Positions 35,696 to 47,600 of a stretch of DNA of 64,000 bases are shown here, one piece after another. The stretch comes from Siphonodentalium dalli (lineage: Eukaryota; Mollusca; Scaphopoda; Gadilida; Siphonodentaliidae). Made by a program: the position numbers and the translations under genes. Location of the stretch: the NCBI GenBank assembly GCA_032622095.1, contig CP136066.1:204434978-204498977 (forward strand), written 5' to 3'. Positions within the stretch are counted from its first letter, which is position 1. Each line of letters opens with the position of its first letter. The notes beneath the pieces were generated by a model. The model had not been told where the DNA came from and did no database searches. It saw only the letters and a list, made by a program, of their open reading frames with translations.

Positions 35696-35799
35696 ATAAA
35701 TGCACACCGTGCATGTGTTTTCCTGTAGGCCTATCGATACATAAATGCACACCGTGCATGTGTTTTCCTGTAGGCCTATCGATACATAAATGCACACCA
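35696..35799. repeat. 45-bp tandem repeat, 2.3 copies
   Basis: tgcacaccgtgcatgtgttt starts at 35701 and 35746, with a partial third at 35791. Confidence 0.92.
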
Positions 35800-35984
35800 G
35801 TCTCGGTCGCCGCGAGATTAAAATAGTTGTCAACTTGTCGTCTGCTTCAATTTGAAATTAAGTTTTTCTTCCTATGGCGGGAAAAAACGAATAACAGTGC
35901 ACGTGCTCATGCATTTCTGTTTAAAACACAATGACAATTTCCATTGTCACGTGACAGTGTGCGAGATAGGTGTGCATTAATATA

Positions 35985-36442
35985 TGTGACCCGCCATATC
36001 AAATCCAGTCGTAAGTCGGGATTGTTTTACCCTGTGCCAATGCATTCTCTTATATATATGCGAGTCGACCATAGGTCGCCTCGCATATATAAGAGAATGC
36101 ATTGGCCTTACAATTTTTTACAATTTTAATAATTTTTTCTTGTATTCTTTAACAATGTATAATTTCACCCATACAGAGCCCCAGACAAATATGAGCAGAC
36201 GACTCTTCTATATGCTTCTATATATGTGTGGGGCTCCCTGCAGGGTAATGGATGTTTTTTATTTTATGTCCTAAAAATTGTCAGAAACATTTATTTTAAA
36301 AAAATGATAAAAAATTGTTAGGCCAATGCATTCTCTTATATATGCGAGGCGACCTATGGTCGACTAGCATATATAAGAGAATGCATTGGCACATGGTAAA
36401 AAAAATCCCGACTTACGACTGGATTTGATATGGCGGGTCACA
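35985..36442. mobile_element. Type-A core MITE (TA-flanked)
   Basis: Same layout as 32293-32751, with both cores and the central gagcccca/tggggctc hairpin, in the opposite orientation. Confidence 0.88.
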
Positions 36443-36754
36443 TATTATATAAACGTTACGACAACGACTGCTTGATCGTATGTGTGTTTTATGCTTTATA
36501 ATCTTCGAATAAAAAACGTGAAGACTGTGTGCAATGATACACTATTGATACAAGGTCCCATTTGTGAGGTAGCATCTTGCTCTCTGTATATAATAACATA
36601 ATTATGTGGATTTACTCTATCAATAGGCAGATTATGCACCGAAATAAAATATCGAAACAATGCAGCTCACATCAAACAGCAGATTTGTGTCTTTGGTATT
36701 GTTTTTGGAAAATATATGTATATGGATATGTATATATGCGCGCACACCGTACTC

Positions 36755-37231
36755 TTAAAGGTACTCAACCCGTAAAGAGGGTCCCCATCTCAACAGATTC
36801 CAACAACAACAATCCGATCGGAGGGTCCTATATTACTATTTCTTTGGCTTTGGGGGTAAAAAATATTTGATTCGAGTCGAGGAACCCATCAAACAAAGCT
36901 CAGAGTTATTAGATATTGATTTTTGAAATTTGTTATAAACTCGAGATGAGTACTGCTAACTGCCGTAATCTGCTCTGGATGTGTTCTCCAAATCTATTCA
37001 AACAGACAAGGATGGATAACTCTAAAATCAAGTGGTAATTTTAACGCAATTTTGACTGAGTTCTGGGCCAGATAGTATTCCCGATAATGAAAAATAATAG
37101 ATTTCTAAAATCGATATCTAACAAATCTGAGCTTTGATGGGTGATTTCCTCGACTCGAATCAAATATTTTTGACCCCCGAAGCCATTGAAATAGTAATTG
37201 AGAGGAGTTTTATCGGGTTGAGTACCTTTAA
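36755..37231. mobile_element. 'GGTACTCAA' MITE, 477-bp form
   Basis: TTAAAGGTACTCAACCCGTA to ..tatcgggttgagtaccTTTAA. It is nearly identical to the inverse of 60018-60494, including a duplicated left end ('caacaacaatccgatcggag'). Confidence 0.9.
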
Positions 37232-37317
37232 ATGTGCGCACCAAAATAAGACATTTTAACTGCAATTTGACTAGGCTGTGTCGTCATGTTAAAGGCCCAC
37301 TTAATTTTCAAATGCAA

Positions 37318-37977
37318 ATATCACATTATACATAACATATTCCATATAATATACCATTATACATAACATATTCCATATAATATCACATTATACATAACAT
37401 ATTCCATATAATATCACATTATACATAACATATTCCATATAATATCACATTATACATAACATATTCCATATAATATACCATTATACATAACATATTCCAT
37501 ATAATATACCATTATACATAACATATTCCATATAATATCACATTATACATAACATATTCCATATAATATCACATTATACATAACATATTCCATATAATAT
37601 CACATTATACATAACATATTCCATATAATATCACATTATACATAACATATTCCATATAATATACCATTATACATAACATATTCCATATAATATACCATTA
37701 TACATAACATATTCCATATAATATCACATTATACATAACATATTCCATATAATATCACATTATACATAACATATTCCATATAATATCACATTATACATAA
37801 CATATTCCATATAATATCACATTATACATAACATATTCCATATAATATACCATTATACATAACATATTCCATATAATATACCATTATACATAACATATTC
37901 CATATAATATACCATTATACATAACATATTCCATATAATATACCATTATACATAACATATTCCATATAATATACCAT
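37318..37977. repeat. 31-bp satellite, about 21 copies
   Basis: Unit cattatacataacatattcc + atataatat, with two variants (tatcacatt and tatac catt) in blocks that alternate. Copies are almost identical, implying recent expansion. Confidence 0.97.
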
Positions 37978-38240
37978 TTGGGAGAGGAACCAAAATATAT
38001 ATATATTCAACCAGAATACGGAACATGATGTGGTCTAGGAGTGTCCAACAAGTGATAGAGATTCTCATATTCACCAGAAGAGTTTACCCGTTATTTACCT
38101 CAGAAGGCATCATAATTCACAACTAGGATATAGAGTTACTCCCCTTCCACCGAGAATAATAAACTAGCAGTATGGACCAGATCGAAATTAAGCACAGAAC
38201 ATTGCACATCGGTACTTTGACAAAAACAACATGTAAACAC

Positions 38241-38246
38241 TTTATT
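38241..38246 (-). promoter_or_regulatory. Candidate polyadenylation signal for the annexin transcript
   Basis: The minus strand reads AATAAA about 316 bp after the annexin stop codon; a weaker ATTAAA lies at 38331-38326. Both fall inside the MITE spanning 37291-38362, so the transposon may supply the gene's 3' end. No better signal was seen between the stop and the MITE. This rests on position and motif only. Confidence 0.35.
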
Positions 38247-38561
38247 CGACCGGATAAGTTTATAATACAATGTTTTGATGCTTCATCTTTCAAATAGTAT
38301 AGACTATGGAATATGTTGTCTATAATTTAATCTGGTTATTCGAAATTTAAGTGGGCCTTTGTGAACAAATTCTACAATATGCGACACAAAACTATTGTAC
38401 TGCCCATTATGAGATTCAAAGAATTGCTTCAAAGTCTGTGTTACGTTGGCGCATTCGCCAAACAAACCACGGGTACACATATGTGAGAACAATCTATCTC
38501 AAAAAAAGACAGAATTTGGACTAATCTCGTATATGGAGTGGCTGACGCCATGTCACGTGGT

Positions 38562-38696
38562 TCACGCTTTAGCGTTGCCACGAATTACAGCCAGGATCAT
38601 TTTCTTGTAGTCTCCACTAAGATCGTCTGCTACGTCCTCTTCTAGATTTCTCTCGTACATCGTGAGATATTTCTGTTTTATCGTCTCCAGGTTGAT
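38562..38696 (-). CDS. Annexin terminal exon: second half of repeat 4 and stop
   Basis: The acceptor ..atttgttgcag is followed by 135 nt encoding 44 residues and TGA (38564-38562). The residues run from INLETIKQKYLTMYERN through LEEDVADDLSGDYKKMILA and end IRGNAKA. The Y...Y...L...v.ddlSGDYKk.iLa pattern is the conserved last helices of an annexin core. Annexin proteins typically end within a few residues of this point, so the C-terminus looks complete. Confidence 0.93.
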   Translation of the reverse strand: MNLETIKQKYLTMYERNLEEDVADDLSGDYKKMILAVIRGNAKA

Positions 38697-41600
38697 CTGC
38701 AACAAATATGCTAGGTTTATAATATATAGTATATATACATGTGGCTAACTATCCTCATGTTTTCCCATATATTTTATTCTTGTTTTAAATACATTTGAGA
38801 ATGTTATATTTTATTCTTTATTTTCGTTGGGTTGTCTCTGGGTCGTGTTGTCCCTGTGTCGTGTTGTCCCTGTGTCGGGTTGTCCCTGAGTCGGGTTGTC
38901 CCTGGTCGGGTTGTCCCTGGGTCGATCGGGTTGGGTTGGGTTGTCCATGAGTCGGGTTGTCACTGGTTCGGGTTGTCACTGGGTCGGGTTGTCCCTGGAT
39001 AACGGTTGCCCCTGGGTCGGGTTTTTACTGGGTCGAGTTGTTACTGGGTATAGTTGTCACTGGGTCGGGTTGTCCCTGGGCCGGGTTGTCTCAGGGTGCT
39101 GGTTGTTCCTGGGTCGGGTTATTACTGGGTCGAGTTGTTACTGGGTCGAGTTACCACTGTGTCGGGTTGTCCCTGTGTCGGGTCGTCCCTGTGCCGGGTT
39201 GTCCATGGGTCGGCTTGTCCCTGGATCAGGTTGTCCCTGTGTCGGGTTGTCCCTGTGTCGGGTTGTCCCTGTGTCGGGTTGTCCCCGTGTCGGGTTGTCC
39301 CTGGGTCGGCTTGTCCCTGAATCAGACTGTCCCTGTGTCGGGTTGTATCGGGTTGTCCCTGGGTCGGGTTGTTACTGGGTCGAGTTGTCCCTGGGTCGGG
39401 TTGTCCCTGGGTTGGCTTGTCCCTGGGTCAGGTTGTCCCTGTGTCAGATTGTCCCTGTGTCGGGTTGTATTGGGTTATCCCGGGGCCGGGTTGTCCCAGG
39501 GTCGGGGTATCCCAGGGTCGAGTTGTCCCTGGGTCGGGTTGTTACTGAGCCGGGTTGTCTCTGGGTCGGGCTGTCCCTGGGTCCATCGGGTTGGGTTGTG
39601 TTGCCCCTGGGTCGGGTTGTCCCTGGATCAGGTTGCCCCTGGGTCGGGTTTTTACTGGGTCGAGTTGTTACTGGGTAGAATTGTCACTGGGTCGGGTTGT
39701 CCCTGTGTCGGGTTGTCCCTGGTCGATCGGGTTGTTACTGCATGGGTTGGCTTGCCCCTGGGTCATGTTGTCCCTGTGTCGGGTTGTATTGGGTTGTCCC
39801 GGGGCCGGGTTATCCCAGGGTCGGGTTGTCCCTGGGTCGGGTTGTTACTGGGTCGAGTTGTCACTGCGTCGGGTTGTCCCTGTGTAGGGTTGTCCCTTTG
39901 TATGGTTTCCTCACTTTCCTGTGTCAGGTTGTCCCAGGGTCGGCTTGTCCCTGGATCAGGTTGTCCCTGTGTCGGGTTGTCCCTGTGTCGGTTTGTTTCG
40001 GGTTGTCGTCGGGCCGGTTGTCCCTGGGAAGGTGTTGTCCCAGGGTCGGGTGGTCCCGTTCCATGTTTATGTATCCCTGCCTCATTATATAAGACCCGGA
40101 TGAAACTCACCTCAGCTCTGGATAGAACAACGTATATCAGCAGCCGATCTCTGGTACCGAGACCTTTAGTTGAGTACCGTAACGTTTTGGCATGATGTTT
40201 ATCTGGATCCACTGTGTTTAAGACTAAAAAAAAAACAAGAGAGTAAGCGACTGTTGCGAGTTAGCTTATGGAGCATCGCATATATAAGAGATGCACTGGC
40301 TTACAAGGTCAAGGTAAATCATTTTAGGCCAATGTATTCTCGTATATATGCGAGACTCCTTATAGGAGACTCACATATACCAGGAAGCTCCCGCCATGAA
40401 AGGGTTAAAGACTGCTTGATTCAAAATTACATTATATATATATAATAATATTCTAATTCACTCTATCCCACACGGAGATGGAAATTAACCCACTCTTTAC
40501 AAACGCTCGTTGGTGAGTGGTTCCCTAAGGAAATGTTCAGATAATAAGTTCAACAAATGGCCATTGTTGAACTTGTTATATCGACACTAGTCTTCCCACC
40601 AAAGAATATGAATCATTCTGCACTGTATTATATGTGACCCGCCATATCAAATCCAGTCGTAAGTCGGGATTTTTTTTACCCTGTGCCAATGCATTCACTT
40701 ATATATGCGAGTCGACCATAGGTCGCCTCGCATATATAAGAGAATGCATTGGCCTAACAATTTTTTTTACAATTTTAATAATGTTTTCTTGTAATCTTTA
40801 ACAATTTTATAATTTCACCCATACATAGCCCCAGACAAACATGAGCAGACGACACTCTTCTATATGCTTCTATATATGTGTGGGGCTCCCTGCAGGGTAA
40901 TGGATGTTTTTTTATTTTATGTCCTAAAATTGTAAGAAACATTTTTTTTTTTTAAATGATAAAAAACTGTTAGGCCAATGCATTCTCTTATATATGCGAG
41001 GCGATCTATGTGCATTGGCACAGGGTAAACAAAATCCCGACGGTCACATATATTTCCATTGAAAGGTATACGTTTATAACTGAGTGGGATAAACCATTTA
41101 GAATAGAAAGGGTTAAAGAAGTTGTTTCTTTTTTGTTTTATTTTGAAGATATATAATCAGATTCGTGTTGTAAGTTGTGGCACGACAGAGATAGACCATC
41201 TTTAATATTAGAAAGTATCGGTATATTTAATCAACGCTATGTCCCTCGCATGTCATGTTCTGTGTTCAATAGGAGATAACTCTACCGTGTAAAGAATTGG
41301 TGAGTCCACTTACCTAATGCTTTCAGGAGTTTCAAACAGTTGCCACTGAACCACATTTTGAAGGCTTCTTTTATACTCATTCCTTTAATCTAAAAGTTGA
41401 TGAAAGAGAATATACATGTACCCACAAATTAAACGCACGTTCTTTCAAACTTCTAGTACTCGATTAATCCTACGAATCTATTCAAATAACATGCTATCAC
41501 CCCTGGTTAAGTGGTCCTGTTAATGTGCTATGATGCAAATGATAAGTTTACACCAAACCACAGGGAAGAAATGATTGTTATGATACATAAATTACGGAAA

Positions 41601-44600
41601 GATGGACTGAATAGACAATTATGTTATATTTACAAACAACATATATCAACACCAGTATTCATTTATATGTAAATCGCGATAATTCGTGGTAAATTCGGTG
41701 TTGCAATACTTGAAATACACATATTTCAGACTGAAGGTGCACGAAATCAGGTCTCCATATTCACAACTCTGAAATGATACCGTGGCCATATAGAGTCCAA
41801 GTTAATTAAGTCAACTCAATATTTAAAATACGCAGACAACTGTTGGTTTTTTTCTAACTCAGCAGCCTACCGGTGTGGATTTAGTTCTTTCGAGATCATT
41901 TCAACGATATCCATAACTATGTTGGCAATAATAGTGAAAATAATCCTCCGCATCTCACGAGAGGAGAAAAACCGTACATTACTCAGCAAGCCTTGAAATA
42001 GGGTGTCTGTCATTTGCAGAATGTGGTCCACAGAGGGTGAATTTAGTGATGCTACCCCGCATAGCGGGCTAGCATCACCAAATTCACACTCTGGGAACCT
42101 CATTCTGCTGAGGTGTAAGCAGAATGAGGTCCCCAGAGGGTGAATTTGGTGATCACTAAATTCACCCTCTGGGGACCTCATTCTGCAAATGACAGACACC
42201 CCATTTCAAGGCTTGCTACTCAGAACAGTTGACTGTTGTGTTTATTATATTCTCTAGACCACAATGAAACACCAAATTCGATCAAATACGTTCTTAAAGC
42301 TACAACATTTCAAGCCATTTATGTTAATATAACGCGGAAGGATACCGAATGACGCAAATATTGACGCCATGACGCAATGCTGAGAGTAGGATAACATCTT
42401 GAGAGTAGGATAACATCTTGAGAGTAGGATAACATCTTGAGAGTAGGATAACATCTTGAGAGTAGGATAACATCTTGAGAGTAGGATAACATCTTGAGAG
42501 TAGGATAACATCTTGAGAGTAGGATAACATATTGAGAGTAGGATAACATATTGAGAGTGGGATAACATCTTGAGAGTAGGATAACATCTTGAGAGTAGGA
42601 TAACATCTTGAGAGTAGGATAACATCGTGAGAGTAGGATAACATCGTGAGAGTAGGATAACATCGTGAGAGTAGGATAACATCTTGAGAGTAGGATAACA
42701 TCTTGAGAGTAGGATAACATCGTGAGAGTAGGATAACATCTTGTGAGTAGGATAACATCTTGAGAGTAGGATAACATCGTGAGAGTAGGATAACATCGTG
42801 AGAGTAGGATAACATCGTGAGAGTAGGATAACATCGTGAGAGTAGGATAACATCTTGAGAGTAGGATAACATCGTGAGAGTAGGATAACATCGTGAGAGT
42901 AGGATAACATCGTGAGAGTAGGATAACATCGTGAGAGTAGGATAACATCGTGCGAGTAGGATAACATCGTGAGAGTAGGATAACATCGTGAGAGTAGGAT
43001 AACATCGTGAGAGTAGGATAACACCGTGCGAGTAGGATAACACCGTGGGAGTAGGATAACATCGTGAGAGTAGGATAACATCGTGAGAGTAGGATAACAT
43101 CTTGAGAGTAGGATAACATCGTGAGAGTAGGATAACATCGTGAGAGTAGGATAACATCGTGAGAGTAGGATAACATCTTGAGAGTAGGATAACATCTTGA
43201 GAGTAGGATAACATCGTGAGAGTAGGATAACATCTTGAGAGTATGATAACATCGTGAGAGTAGGATAACATCGTGAGAGTAGGATAACATCGTGAGAGTA
43301 GGATAACATCGTGAGAGTAGGATAACATCTTGAGAGTAGGATAACATCTTGAGAGTAGGATAACATCTTGAGAGTAGGATAACATCGTGAGAGTAGGATA
43401 ACATCGTGGGAGTAGGATAACATCTTGAGAGTAGGATAACATCGTGAGAGTAGGATAACATCTTGAGAGTAGGATAACATATTGAGAGTAGGATAACATC
43501 GTGAGAGTAGGATAACATCTTGAGAGTAGGATAACATCTTGAGAGTAGGATAACATCGTGAGAGTAGGATAACATCGTGAGAGTATGATAACATCTTGAG
43601 AGTAGGATAACATCGTGAGAGTAGGATAACATCGTGAGAGTAGGATAACATCGTGAGAGTAGGATAGCATCTTGAGAGTAGGATAACATCGTGAGAGTAG
43701 GATAACATCGTGAGAGTAGGATAACATCGTGAGAGTAGGATAACATCGTGAGAGTAGGATAACATCGTGAGAGTAGGATAACATCGTGAGAGTAGGATAA
43801 CATCGTGAGAGTAGGATAACATCGTGAGAGTAGGATAACATCGTGAGAGTAGGATAACATCGTGAGAGTAGGATAACATCGTGAGAGTAGGATAACATCG
43901 TGGGAGTAGGATAACATCGTGAGAGTAGGATAACATCGTGAGAGTAGGATAACATCGTGAGAGTAGGATAACATCTTGAGAGTAGGATAACATCGTGAGA
44001 GTAGGATAACATCGTGAGAGTAGGATAACATCTTGAGAGTAGGATAACATCGTGAGAGTAGGATAACATCGTGAGAGTAGGATAACATCGTGAGAGTAGG
44101 ATAACATCTTGAGAGTAGGATAACATCGTGAGAGTAGGATAACATCGTGAGAGTAGGATAACATCGTGAGAGTAGGATAACATCTTGAGAGTAGGATAAC
44201 ATCGTGAGAGTAGGATAACATCGTGCGAGTAGGATAACATCTTGAGAGTAGGATAACATCGTGAGAGTAGGATAACATCGTGAGAGTAGGATAACATCGT
44301 GAGAGTAGGATAACATATTGAGTAGGATAACATCTTGAGAGTAGAATAACATCGTGAGAGTAGGATAACATCTTGAGAGTAGGATAACATCGTGAGAGTA
44401 GGATAACATCGTGCGAGTAGGATAACATCGTGAGAGTAGGATAACATCGTGAGAGTAGGATAACATCTTGAGAGTAGGATAACATCTTGAGAGTAGGATA
44501 ACATCGTGCGAGTAGGATAACATCGTGAGAGTAGGATAACATCTTGAGAGTAGGATAACATCGTGAGAGTAGGATAACATCTTGGGAGTAGGATAACATC

Positions 44601-47600
44601 TCGCGAGTAGGATAACATCGTGAGAGTAGGATAACATCTTGAGAGTAGGATAACATCTTGAGAGTAGGATAACATCGTGAGAGTAGGATAACATCGTGCG
44701 AGTAGGATAACATCGTGAGAGTAGGATAACATCTTGAGAGTAGGATAACATCGTGAGAGTAGGATAACATCGTGAGAGTAGGATAACATCTTGAGAGTAG
44801 GATAACATCGTGCGAGTAGGATAACATCGTGAGAGTAGGATAACATCGTGAGAGTAGGATAACATCGTGAGAGTAGGATAACATCGTGAGAGTAGGATAA
44901 CATCTTGAGAGTAGGATAACATCGTGAGAGTAGGATAACATCGTGAGAGTAGGATAACATCGTGAGAGTAGGATAACATCTTGAGAGTAGGATAACATCG
45001 TGAGAGTAGGATAACATCGTGAGAGTAGGATAACATCGTGAGAGTAGGATAACATCGTGAGAGTGGGATAACATCGTGAGAGTAGGATAACATCGTGAGA
45101 GTAGGATAACATCTTGAGAGTAGGATAACATCGTGCGAGTAGGATAACATCGTGAGAGTAGGATAACATCTTGAGAGTAGGATAACATCTTGAGAGTAGG
45201 ATAACATCGTGAGAGTAGGATAACATCGTGAGAGTAGGATAACATCGTGAGAGTAGGATAACATCTGGCGCGTAGGATAACATCTTGAGAGTAGGATAAC
45301 ATCTTGAGAGTAGGATAACATCTTGGGAGTAGGATAACATCTTGCGAGTAGGATAACATCGTGAGAGTAGGATAACATCGTGAGAGTAGGATAACATCGT
45401 GAGAGTAGGATAACATCGTGCGAGTAGGATAACATCGTGAGAGTAGGATAACATCGTGAGAGTAGGATAACATCTTGAGAGTAGGATAACATCTTGAGAG
45501 TAGGATAACATCGTGAGAGTAGGATAACATCGTGAGAGTAGGATAACACCGTGAGAGTAGGATAACATCGTGAGAGTAGGATAACATCCTGAGAGTAGGA
45601 TAACATCGTGAGAGTAGGATAACATCTTGAGAGTAGGATAACATCATGAGAGTAGGATAACATCTTGAGAGTAGGATAACATCGTGAGAGTAGGATAACA
45701 TCGTGAGAGTAGGATAACATCTTGAGAGTAGGATAACATCTTGAGAGTAGGATAACATCGTGAGAGTAGGATAACATCGTGAGAGTAGGATAACATCGTG
45801 AGAGTAGGATAACATCGTGAGAGTAGGATAACATCGTGAGAGTAGGATAACATCGTGAGAGTAGGATAACATCGTGAGAGTAGGATAACATCGTGAGAGT
45901 AGGATAACATCGTGAGAGTAGGATAACATCGTGAGAGTAGGCTAACATCGTGAGAGTTAGTGTTGAAACGATTAGTGGTTTTGAGGAATCGACTAGTCGC
46001 CAGAGGGAATCGACTACTAGTCGACTAGTCGGACCCCTTCCGAAACTTACCGTTTTGTGCTCATATACGTATATAATTTGCCGTTTGTTTTGAGTACCAG
46101 TAACTAACTTTGCATTTTCGAACGCAAAGCAAGACGTGATTAAACACTATTTGCCGTGATTATTTGGCTTAATATCACTGAAGGTTAATAGGTAATTAAT
46201 TTGTCCCAGGTATATGATGTTTTATGACAATCAAATTACCATCCAGTTGATGTATGTATCTAAACGGTGGTGACAACACCTGATCGATCGCGGAAACGCT
46301 ACGGATTACGGAGTGGAAGCGCGTGCAACAATCAGAAACCGGTGCATTATTCTATATGTTTTGTGTAAAAATGTTCCTTTAAAATTGATATGGTATCATT
46401 GGTATGGTATACCGGGCCGTACCGGTTCTTACATACAATCGAACATCGTTGTTTTCGAACTTGCCCAGTGTGCTTGTCACCGATTGACTTCACAAACGGG
46501 TGTACATGAAGAAATGCAAGATATTTTGAGAAACGAACTTCATCTCCGACAGAGTCAAACAAAAGTTACAATATAAATGTTATAACAGCTGTAGTGCGTA
46601 CAAGCCTTTTATGCTCGCAGATGTCATGTACATATATCGGACACGGAATGTGGTAAAGTTCCCTGTAAATATATAGTCCGCATATATTAAAAAATGGGCC
46701 ATGCATTGCGTACATAATGTTGTTCCTTGTATTCATTGCAAGGTCACGATATGACATAGTTTAATCACGGACATTCATTTTCCCGCCAAAACGCACGTGT
46801 TTTCACTGTTTGATTTGATCGCGTACATAATTGTCTCTCGTGCATGGTACATTGTAAATATATATACAATTTTACTCGCGAGTCCCCGAATACACAATCG
46901 ATCGTGTCAGTTTCAGAAATAAAACTGCGCAGACCGGCGATGTTAATAGTACATTTCAATGCGATGTCGTATGTTCTATATTTAGCCCGATTCCAGGAAT
47001 TTGCGTCATCCAGATTACGTTTCTGGGAACAGCTTTGTCACCGCCCAATTCCACGAAGGATTTAAGTTTGAGGTGCTAAAATACATTGTAAGTTTTCACA
47101 AACACAGCCCATATAAACGACGTGGGATTTCCGAAGTGACTCGCCAGTTTAGTTCGAAATACGCGACGCTATTCGATGCATAGCATGGCCGACCGCGGGT
47201 TGGCTTTATATTTATATCTATAATACAATATATCTAGAACGTGCGATCGTATACGCTCACCCATGCGTCAGTTGATGCATGTGGTGGTTGTAAAAAATAT
47301 CACACAATTTTACAAATAAACTTTAAAGGTATACTGACATAGTACTTCAATAAACTATAATATATTGGATTTGTTATTAAACTTAAAACTTAATAATGTC
47401 ACCTCGCAACTAACTTGATTGAAGTTGAGTCCTGCACACCTGCAAGCACGTTGACCAGATATCACTCAGATCAATTCCGTCACGCCGAAATAGACACGGT
47501 TGCGATAGGCGCTGATTCTGTGAAGTTGATTATCAAAGCCGGTCGTCTCAACTTCAAAGAATAAGCCGGCGCGGCGCCGACAAATGCATTGAGTTGAGGT

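Larger units (their letters stand above)
37291..38362. mobile_element. 'GGCCCACTTAA' MITE expanded by an internal satellite
   Basis: Left end aaaggcccacttaattttca and right end 'gaaatttaagtgggccttt' are inverted. The right 380 bp match the inverse of 53053-53450. The left part is replaced or expanded by about 21 copies of a 31-bp repeat. It lies 200 bp beyond the annexin stop codon. Confidence 0.8.

Noticed and set aside
38896-40195. Plus-strand frames of up to 412 codons rich in G, L, V and C
   Set aside because: Produced by the 16-bp minisatellite in the last annexin intron; they lie antisense to the gene and run into the exon 40111-40211.
42254-45948. Three very long overlapping minus-strand frames (about 1,120-1,210 codons)
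   Set aside because: They are translations of a 19-bp minisatellite that has no stop in any minus frame, lie in an annexin intron, and have no domain beyond a 19-residue repeat.
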